DNA of 12,501 nucleotides from positions 1 to 12,501 of the forward strand of contig JBBRMT010000136.1 of the NCBI GenBank assembly GCA_038230695.1, in the 5' to 3' direction. A program made the translations under genes and the position numbers. Below, piece after piece: positions 7,492 to 12,501 of the stretch (positions within the stretch are counted from its first letter, which is position 1; each line of letters starts with the position of its first letter). The notes under the pieces are model-generated. The model saw only the letters and a program-made list of their open reading frames with translations. It was not told the origin of the DNA and did not search any database. The stretch comes from QHBQ01 sp038230695 (GTDB taxonomy: Bacteria; Chloroflexota; Chloroflexia; QHBQ01).

Positions 7492-9284
7492 GGCGAGGTG
7501 ATACCCATGTACACGATCTGGGCCATCTCGTCGCGGCGGATGGGGTTGTTGGGGTGGAAGCTGCCGTCGGGGTAGCCGGTGACCACGCCTTTGTTGTATG
7601 CTGTCTCGATGCTGGTGTAGAAGATGTTGGAGGGTGGCACATCGCTGAAGTCATGCTCCCCGCCGAGGGGGGTGTAGGAGGGATAGTGCGCGGCACCAAC
7701 TACCAACTTGGTAAGCTGGCCGCGAGTAATCGGCGTGTTGGGCAGGAAGCAGGGGAAGGCTGCGCCATTCATCGCGCAGGTATTCGCGTCAAAGCCGCTG
7801 AGGATACGGGCGTTGTAGCCGCTCTCGATGTAGGCATACGCGAAGTAGGTGGGCGGCACATCGGTGAAATCCTGGCCGCTGCTGGGCGTGTATATTGGCA
7901 AGCCAAAAGCGAGGGCGATCAGCTTGGCGAACTGCCCGCGAGTCGAAGTGTCAGTGGGCGAATAGTGGGTTGCGTCGGTGCCGTTAATATCGCCACGACA
8001 GTAGAGCGTGTTGATAGCGGGGAAGAATATGCTGGTGTTGATGTCCACAAACGGATTGGGGCAGATAGTTGGTTGGGGGGTAAGAGTCGGCACTGGCGTG
8101 TTGGTGGGGCCGCCGGGAGTCGGCGTGTTGCACCCTGAAGCGCTGTAGTGTTCCACCAGGGTGGTACCAGTGGCGTAGTAATAGTCGCCAACGGCCCAAA
8201 CATCAGTTTGGGATATTGCTGCCACTGCGTGTAGATCATTGATGTATGAACCAAAGCTGGGGCTGGGGACTATGTTCCAGCTTGTACCATCCCAATGTTC
8301 TACCAGTGTGTTAGAGCTGTTGCTGCTGCCATAGTAGCCAACCATCCATACATCGCTTGACGATATGGCGGTAACAGCGGATAGCCTATTGTCCTGCGAA
8401 CCCGTGTCGGGACTGGGAACAACGCTCCAGTTCGCGCCATCCCAATGTTCTACTAGTGGGTTCACGCTATAACGGTAATAATACTCACCAACCGCCCAAA
8501 TATCGCCATGCGATGTAGCAGTCACGGCGTTTAGTATGTTTTCGTATGGTCCAGGATTAGGGCTTGGAACGACGTTCCAGTAAGTGCCACTCCAGTGTTC
8601 CACTAGCGTACTATAGTCATGGACACCAACCGCCCATATGTCGTTAGGCGCGATGGCGCTTATACCATTTAGCGTGCTGACGTTGAGACTGGGGCTGGGA
8701 CTGGACACGATGCTCCAGCTAGCGCCGTCCCAGTGTTCTACCAGTGTGTAAGAGGCGCTGCTATTGCCCGTGCTGCCCACCGCCCAGACATTGCTCGGCG
8801 ATATCGCGGTTACCGCTTGTAGGCCGTTGGAGAATTGGCTGGGGTTGGGGCTGGGAATGATGCTCCAACTGTTACCGTCCCAATGTTCAACCAGCGTACC
8901 ATAGTCATCGGCACCCACCGCCCACACATCGTTCGACGACACCGCGGCTACTCCCGACAGGCTGGCGTACGATGGGCTGCGGCTGGGGCTGGCAACGATG
9001 CTCCAGCTTACCCCATCCCAGTGTTCAATCAAGGCGCTAGAGCTATTCCTGTCGTTGCGAGAATTACCAACCGCCCAGATATCGCTTGATGATATTGCCG
9101 CTACTCCGTTCAGGGAGTTCATATATGTACCTGGGCCAGAGCTGGAAACAACGCTCCAACAAGCAGCAGGCGTGATTAGGGGCCGTCCACTGGCAATGGC
9201 CTGGGCATAAGTTGCCCTGATTACGCCGCTACCAAGCAGCAGGCCGATAGCCGCGATGAGCAATATGGTTGCTGGTTTACGCAT
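7488..9284 (-). CDS. Secreted seven-bladed beta-propeller protein with three C-terminal SLH domains
   Basis: Predicted cell-surface protein, exported by Sec and held to the cell wall by SLH domains; ligand unknown. The 598-aa product has a signal peptide (1-29, ending AQA), then seven repeats of about 46-51 residues (42-385), each with an (I/V)W(A/M)VG strand (W at 70, 121, 167, 217, 263, 313, 363) and LVEHWDG.SW. A Pro/Thr linker (386-407) joins three SLH domains at about 409-465, 473-530 and 545-598. The N-terminal CWSVV supplies the strand missing from repeat seven (EHYSASGC), so the ring probably closes by a Velcro strand, possibly with a Cys42-Cys385 disulphide. ATG 9284 follows AGGAAG with 7-nt spacing. 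The gene converges with the hydrolase and overlaps it by 4 nt, leaving no obvious terminator. Paralogue of the gene at 11234-12501. Confidence 0.93.
   Translation of the reverse strand: MRKPATILLIAAIGLLLGSGVIRATYAQAIASGRPLITPAACWSVVSSSGPGTYMNSLNGVAAISSSDIWAVGNSRNDRNSSSALIEHWDGVSWSIVASPSRSPSYASLSGVAAVSSNDVWAVGADDYGTLVEHWDGNSWSIIPSPNPSQFSNGLQAVTAISPSNVWAVGSTGNSSASYTLVEHWDGASWSIVSSPSPSLNVSTLNGISAIAPNDIWAVGVHDYSTLVEHWSGTYWNVVPSPNPGPYENILNAVTATSHGDIWAVGEYYYRYSVNPLVEHWDGANWSVVPSPDTGSQDNRLSAVTAISSSDVWMVGYYGSSNSSNTLVEHWDGTSWNIVPSPSFGSYINDLHAVAAISQTDVWAVGDYYYATGTTLVEHYSASGCNTPTPGGPTNTPVPTLTPQPTICPNPFVDINTSIFFPAINTLYCRGDINGTDATHYSPTDTSTRGQFAKLIALAFGLPIYTPSSGQDFTDVPPTYFAYAYIESGYNARILSGFDANTCAMNGAAFPCFLPNTPITRGQLTKLVVGAAHYPSYTPLGGEHDFSDVPPSNIFYTSIETAYNKGVVTGYPDGSFHPNNPIRRDEMAQIVYMGITSP
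8130..9161 (-). repeat. Tandem ~140-150-bp repeats encoding seven propeller blades
   Basis: Seven diverged in-frame units, each encoding a WAVG strand, a variable loop and LVEHWDG.SW.(I/V)(V/I)PSPNP. The unit length varies mainly in the loop after WAVG and in the segment after PSP. The DNA is degenerate, not identical, so these are old protein repeats, not a recent expansion. Confidence 0.85.
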
Positions 9285-9357
9285 CCCGTGTCTTCCTATG
9301 TCTAGCGCTGCTGATATACGGCTGGCAGCTAATAGCTGGGGTCCATTGCCCCCCTCT

Positions 9358-9395
9358 ATTATAGCCTACTCGCCGCCAAATCCTTCATTTTGGCG
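9358..9395 (-). promoter_or_regulatory. Predicted promoter with a dyad in place of the -35 box, for the 7488-9284 gene
   Basis: On the minus strand a perfect TATAAT lies at 9363-9358, about 74 nt before the ATG. No -35 consensus occurs at 16-18 nt. Instead, a dyad with CGCCAAA (9374-9380) and TTTGGCG (9389-9395), 7-bp perfect arms and an 8-nt spacer, covers the -35 position. This arrangement suits an activator- or repressor-controlled promoter. A 13-nt palindrome, CAGCTAATAGCTG (9326-9338), lies in the untranslated leader. Confidence 0.45.
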
Positions 9396-9464
9396 ACATA
9401 TTGGCCGCAAGATAGGCAAATCGCTAGTTAGCCAGATAGGGAGTTATGCCACTGAGGACAATGC

Positions 9465-9510
9465 AAAAACAAAGCGGGCGACCCGCTGGCACAGCCACAG
9501 GTCGCCCGCT
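9465..9510 (-). terminator. Intrinsic terminator of the 9526-10965 gene
   Basis: AGCGGGCGACC (9473-9483) and GGTCGCCCGCT (9500-9510) form a perfect 11-bp GC-rich stem with a 16-nt loop. Read on the minus strand the stem is followed by TTTGTTTTT (complement of 9465-9473), giving a classic rho-independent terminator 15 nt after the stop codon. Confidence 0.88.
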
Positions 9511-9525
9511 CCGCTTATCCTCACC

Positions 9526-10965
9526 CTATGGCGTGGTTATGCCAGTGTAGACGATCTGGGCCATCTCGTCGCGGCGGATGTTGCCGTTGGGGTTGAAGGT
9601 GTGGTTGGGGTAGCCGTTGATCACACCCTTGCCATGCGCGGTCTCGATGCTAACGTAGAAGACGTTGCTAGGTGGCACATCGGTGAAGCTCTGGCCGCTC
9701 GTCGGGGTGATTAGCGGATAATGGGCGGCGTTGACCACCAGCTTGGTCAGTTGCCCGCGCGTAATCGGGACGTTCGGTAGATAGCAAGGTGAGACGACGT
9801 GATATGCGGCGCAAGTGTTGGCATCGAATCCACTCAGCACGCCTGCATGATAGCCACTCTCGACATACAGGTAGCCGAAGTAGCTGGGTGGCACATCGGT
9901 GAAGTCCTGAGTGGTAGGGGTATAGAAGGGCGTGCCGAAACCGAGTACCACCACCTTAGCGAACTGGCCGCGCGTCGAGGTGCCTGCGGGCGAGTAGTGG
10001 GTTGCGTCGGTGCCATTGACCACACCTGCACAGTACAGGTAGTTGATGGCGTAGAAAAAGGGATTGCTAGCAACATCGCTGAACGGGTTGTTGCAGATAG
10101 AGTGCGGGTCGCTGTTAAAGACAACCAGGTCATTGATGGTCTGCGGGCCGGTTTTATTCCACTGCAGCCCAGCCATGTTGTCCACCTGGTTCGGGTCAGT
10201 GGTATCATGGTAGCCGCTGCCTTCGCCGGAGGTAGTGCCGATTTCATCCCACAGAGTGTGCCACTGACCCTCCTCGTAATGCGTGGCCGGAACAAGCGGG
10301 CGGAAATACTGATAGAAGTTGCTACCGGAGATAACGCTACGCCCGCCAATGTCGCCGGTATAGGAGTTGTAGTAAGGATAGCCCTGATCGTTACCCTCTG
10401 TGTAGAGGTCAGCGGTGTGGAAAAGCGTCCAACTTGCGCCGCTCGGCGTGGATACCTGGAATGTGTAGCTAGCGTAGGAGTTGCCGTTGATGTACTCGAC
10501 CCGCTGCGTAAGTTGTATATCTGTCTGGCTAACTACGGTAGTGATGAACCAGGGGTTTGAGGTTGTGCCGCTGCCAGTCAGCACATTGCTAATGGGGTTC
10601 CATGCGTTCACGGTATCGCCAGCGGGAACGTTGCCCGGTCCGTAGACCATCCCGTTGTACCACATATACGCGCCCTCAGCATTGCCGCCGTAATACTGCG
10701 CCGTGCCATTGTAGTCTATTGCCGTGCTGGTGTCATCATTGATGTTCAGGCTCAACGGTGAGCCGTTGATGGTCTGCACGTCAGGCGAAGCCACGTATTT
10801 AGGATTGGCGGGCTTACCCGCTGCCGAGCCATTGCTGCCAGCAGGCTGCTGATTCTGGCTAGCATAGGCAGATTTTACCAGGTTGACCGACGAGCTGCCC
10901 AACAGACCGAGGGCTACTAGCAGAAGGACGACGAGTGTCGCCCAACGGTTTTTATTCAGTTTCAT
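9526..10965 (-). CDS. Secreted protein with an unrecognised beta-rich domain and three SLH domains
   Basis: Predicted surface protein with the same wall anchor as its neighbours but a different exposed domain. The 479-aa product has a signal peptide (about 1-35, ending SAYA), a short Gln/Ser/Gly/Pro-rich spacer, a domain at about 58-285 and three SLH domains (about 291-479). The middle domain is rich in Tyr, Asn, Gly and Trp, with segments such as TQRVEYINGNSYASYTFQV and SWTLFHTADLYTEGNDQGY; it looks like a beta-sandwich, but I do not recognise the family and assign no function. There is no Pro/Thr linker. Four Cys flank the SLH region at positions conserved in both propeller paralogues. ATG 10965 is chosen because AAAGGTG precedes it by 6 nt; an in-frame GTG at 10974 would overlap that site. 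A terminator follows at 9465-9510. Confidence 0.9.
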   Translation of the reverse strand: MKLNKNRWATLVVLLLVALGLLGSSSVNLVKSAYASQNQQPAGSNGSAAGKPANPKYVASPDVQTINGSPLSLNINDDTSTAIDYNGTAQYYGGNAEGAYMWYNGMVYGPGNVPAGDTVNAWNPISNVLTGSGTTSNPWFITTVVSQTDIQLTQRVEYINGNSYASYTFQVSTPSGASWTLFHTADLYTEGNDQGYPYYNSYTGDIGGRSVISGSNFYQYFRPLVPATHYEEGQWHTLWDEIGTTSGEGSGYHDTTDPNQVDNMAGLQWNKTGPQTINDLVVFNSDPHSICNNPFSDVASNPFFYAINYLYCAGVVNGTDATHYSPAGTSTRGQFAKVVVLGFGTPFYTPTTQDFTDVPPSYFGYLYVESGYHAGVLSGFDANTCAAYHVVSPCYLPNVPITRGQLTKLVVNAAHYPLITPTSGQSFTDVPPSNVFYVSIETAHGKGVINGYPNHTFNPNGNIRRDEMAQIVYTGITTP

Positions 10966-11034
10966 CACTTGCACCTTTCTTTCTTAGGGTTAACCAGCAA
11001 GCCACAACCCTGGCTGGCTTCAACTATTCCCCTC

Positions 11035-11064
11035 AGTTTATCACAAAACTTACCGATTATGCAA
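11035..11064 (-). promoter_or_regulatory. Possible promoter for the 9526-10965 gene
   Basis: On the minus strand TTGCAT (11064-11059) is separated by 18 nt from TAAACT (11040-11035), which is preceded by TGA, an extended -10 arrangement. Each hexamer matches only four of six consensus positions. The leader would be about 60 nt. The surrounding region is AT-rich compared with the genes. Confidence 0.35.
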
Positions 11065-11175
11065 GGGGTGCAACGAATTTGCGCCCTGGGCTAATCTTGC
11101 AAAATCCCTTAATAAATACACATCGCTATGGCGAAATGACCACCTCTGTAGACTGCTGGTGCGGCAAGACAAGGC

Positions 11176-11219
11176 AAAAAGGGGCGGGCAACCCATTTTC
11201 ATAGCAACAGGTCGCCGCC
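11176..11219 (-). terminator. Intrinsic terminator of the 11234-12501 gene
   Basis: On the minus strand GGCGGCGACC (11219-11210) pairs with GGTTGCCCGCC (11193-11183), with one bulge and one G-U pair, and is followed by CCTTTTT (T-run opposite 11176-11180). It starts 14 nt past the stop codon. The GGTCGCC half-stem is shared with the terminator at 9465-9510, so the terminators appear to have been duplicated with the genes. Confidence 0.75.
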
Positions 11220-11233
11220 TCGTTAATCGCATC

Positions 11234-12501
11234 CTATGGCGTGGTTATGCCAGCGTAGACAATCTGGGCCATCTCGTCGCGGCGGATGGGGTTGTTGGGA
11301 CGGAAGGTGTTGTCGGGGTAGCCGTTAATTACGCCCTTGTTGTGGGCGGTCTCGATGCTGACGTAGAAGACGTTGGACGGTGGAACATCCGTGAAGCTCT
11401 GCCCACTAGCCGGGGTGATAAGCGGATAGTGCGCCGCGCCCACCACCAGCTTGGTGAGTTGGCCTCTGGTGATGGGGATGTTGGGTAGGTAGCATGGGAA
11501 CTGCGCGGCGTAAGCGGCACAGGTGTTCGCGTCGAAGCCAATGAGGATACCATTGTGCAAACCAGTCTCAATATAGGCGTATGCAAAGTAGCTGGGCGGC
11601 ACATCGGTGAAGTCCTGCCCGCTGCTGGGGGTGTATAGCTGCTCACCGAAGCCGAGGACGACTACCTTGGCGAACTGCGCTCGCGTAGTAGTCGAAGCGG
11701 GTGAATAGTGGGTGGCATCGGTGCCGTTGATATCGCCTCGGCAGTATAGCGTGTTGATGGCGACGAAGAAGATGTTGCTGCTAATGTCTACGAACGGATT
11801 GGGGCAAACCGTCGGTTGGGGGGTGGACGTGGGCGCGGGGGTCGGTGTAGCACACCCTGAAGTGCTGTAGTGTTCCACCAGCGTATTTGTTTGAAATCTG
11901 GTGTCACCAACCGCCCACACATCGTTTGCCGATAGCGACGCCACTGCGTACAGATGGTTACTGTCACGGTTAGGGTCAGGATTGGGGCTGGGAACAACGC
12001 TCCAGCTGGTGCCATCCCAGTGTTCGGTGAGTGTGTCATTGGAGTCAGAACCAACTGCCCAAACATCGGTTGCCGATATTGCCGTTACGCCACTCAAGAT
12101 GCTGCCGCTGGTGCTGGGGTTAGGGCTGGGGATAATGCTCCAACTGCTGCCATTCCAGTGTTCCACCAGCGTGCTAACGGGGTTGCCAGAACTGTCGGAG
12201 TTGCCAACTGCCCATACATCGTTTGGCCCACTGGCGCTTGCTTTGTTTAGATAGCCGCTACTGGTGCTGGGGTTGGGGCTGGGGACAATACTCCAACTGC
12301 TGCCATTCCAGTGTTCAATCAGCGTGTAGCCGCCGTAGTTGCCCACGGCCCATATATCATTCGACGCTACGGCGCTAACGCCAGTCAGGAAGTTGCGCCC
12401 TGGAACTGGGTTGGGGCTGGGGATTACACTCCAGGTTATGCCGTTCCAGTGTTCCGTCAATGTGCCGCTGTAGCTGTCGCCAACCGCCCAAACATCGGTT
12501 G
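11234..12501 (-). CDS. Secreted beta-propeller protein with three SLH domains, 5' end beyond the window
   Basis: Paralogue of the 7488-9284 product; the signal peptide and first blades lie right of the window. The frame is open to base 12501, where it reads TDVWAVGDSYSGTL into TEHWNG, so the apparent TTG start at 12460 is not real. Five WAVG blades are visible, the last ending LVEHYSTSGC exactly as blade seven of the other protein does, which implies that two or so blades are missing if the ring also has seven. A Pro/Thr linker (CATPTPAPTSTPQPTVC) leads to three SLH domains encoded by about 11237-11806. Cys spacing in the SLH region (21 and 9 residues) is identical to the two neighbours. It has its own terminator at 11176-11219. 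Likely role: wall-bound adhesion or substrate-binding protein; ligand unknown. Confidence 0.92.
   Translation of the reverse strand, partial: TDVWAVGDSYSGTLTEHWNGITWSVIPSPNPVPGRNFLTGVSAVASNDIWAVGNYGGYTLIEHWNGSSWSIVPSPNPSTSSGYLNKASASGPNDVWAVGNSDSSGNPVSTLVEHWNGSSWSIIPSPNPSTSGSILSGVTAISATDVWAVGSDSNDTLTEHWDGTSWSVVPSPNPDPNRDSNHLYAVASLSANDVWAVGDTRFQTNTLVEHYSTSGCATPTPAPTSTPQPTVCPNPFVDISSNIFFVAINTLYCRGDINGTDATHYSPASTTTRAQFAKVVVLGFGEQLYTPSSGQDFTDVPPSYFAYAYIETGLHNGILIGFDANTCAAYAAQFPCYLPNIPITRGQLTKLVVGAAHYPLITPASGQSFTDVPPSNVFYVSIETAHNKGVINGYPDNTFRPNNPIRRDEMAQIVYAGITTP
11852..12501 (-). repeat. Tandem repeats encoding five visible propeller blades
   Basis: In-frame repeats of about 140-155 bp encoding DVWAVG...TLVEHWNG.SWSI(V/I)PSPNP units. 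Several units share nearly identical stretches (GGGGCTGGGGA.A..CTCCA on the plus strand), more alike here than in the 8130-9161 set, suggesting more recent duplication or homogenisation. Confidence 0.8.

Noticed and set aside
7554..8138. Plus-strand open frames opposite the SLH and propeller genes (also 9799-10560 and 11901-12254)
   Set aside because: They are antisense shadows of repetitive minus-strand genes that have signal peptides and clear domains; no ribosome binding sites or family motifs were seen.
12460..12460. TTG start for the rightmost surface gene
   Set aside because: The frame continues upstream through another WAVG blade to the window edge, so the gene is truncated by the window and does not start here.

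Overview
The window looks like chromosomal DNA from a GC-rich, probably Chloroflexota-type bacterium. GC is about 60-70% in the housekeeping and restriction genes and visibly lower in the secreted-protein genes. The lineage guess rests on paralogous secreted proteins that combine a WAVG/EHW-repeat beta-propeller, a Pro/Thr-rich linker and three C-terminal S-layer homology (SLH) domains. GTG starts are common. No marker gene fixes the taxonomy.

Bases 1-4819 (+) hold a two-gene Type III-like restriction-modification operon: a beta-class DNA methyltransferase (Mod-like) overlapping by 17 nt a DEAD/DEAH-type helicase-nuclease (Res-like) with a C-terminal PD-ExK site. The methyltransferase frame is open to the left edge. 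Its first ~40 codons are not methyltransferase but a piece of a PLP-dependent threonine/serine dehydratase (SSGNHAQG loop), so a recombination junction lies near base 120-140. The target-recognition part of the methyltransferase (about 481-900) is much poorer in GC (about 47%) than its flanks (about 63-73% in sampled blocks), as expected of a swapped domain.

Bases 4820-5075 form a compact intergenic region with two GTAGGGGCG-type hairpins in opposite orientation, a four-copy heptamer repeat and a good sigma-70-like promoter. This promoter reads into guaB (IMP dehydrogenase, 5076-6590), the committing enzyme of GMP synthesis. After guaB come three GC-rich palindromes at an exact 42-nt period, then an alpha/beta-hydrolase (carboxylesterase / monoacylglycerol lipase type, 6772-7491). 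The hydrolase frame stays open through the whole palindrome array, and its normal N-terminal strand is encoded upstream of the first ATG.

Bases 7488-12501 (-) contain three paralogous cell-surface genes, the last cut by the right edge. Two are seven-bladed (or partly visible) beta-propellers with SLH anchors. The middle one carries a different, unrecognised extracellular domain on the same anchor. Two of the three have their own intrinsic terminators, and two have recognisable promoters or promoter-like sites, so they look mostly monocistronic. The first converges on the hydrolase and shares a TTAA with its stop codon. Nothing here looks like a wholly new multi-gene system. The most unusual items are the dehydratase-methyltransferase junction, the mosaic recognition domain, the in-frame palindrome array at the hydrolase N-terminus and the paralogous surface proteins with apparent domain exchange.
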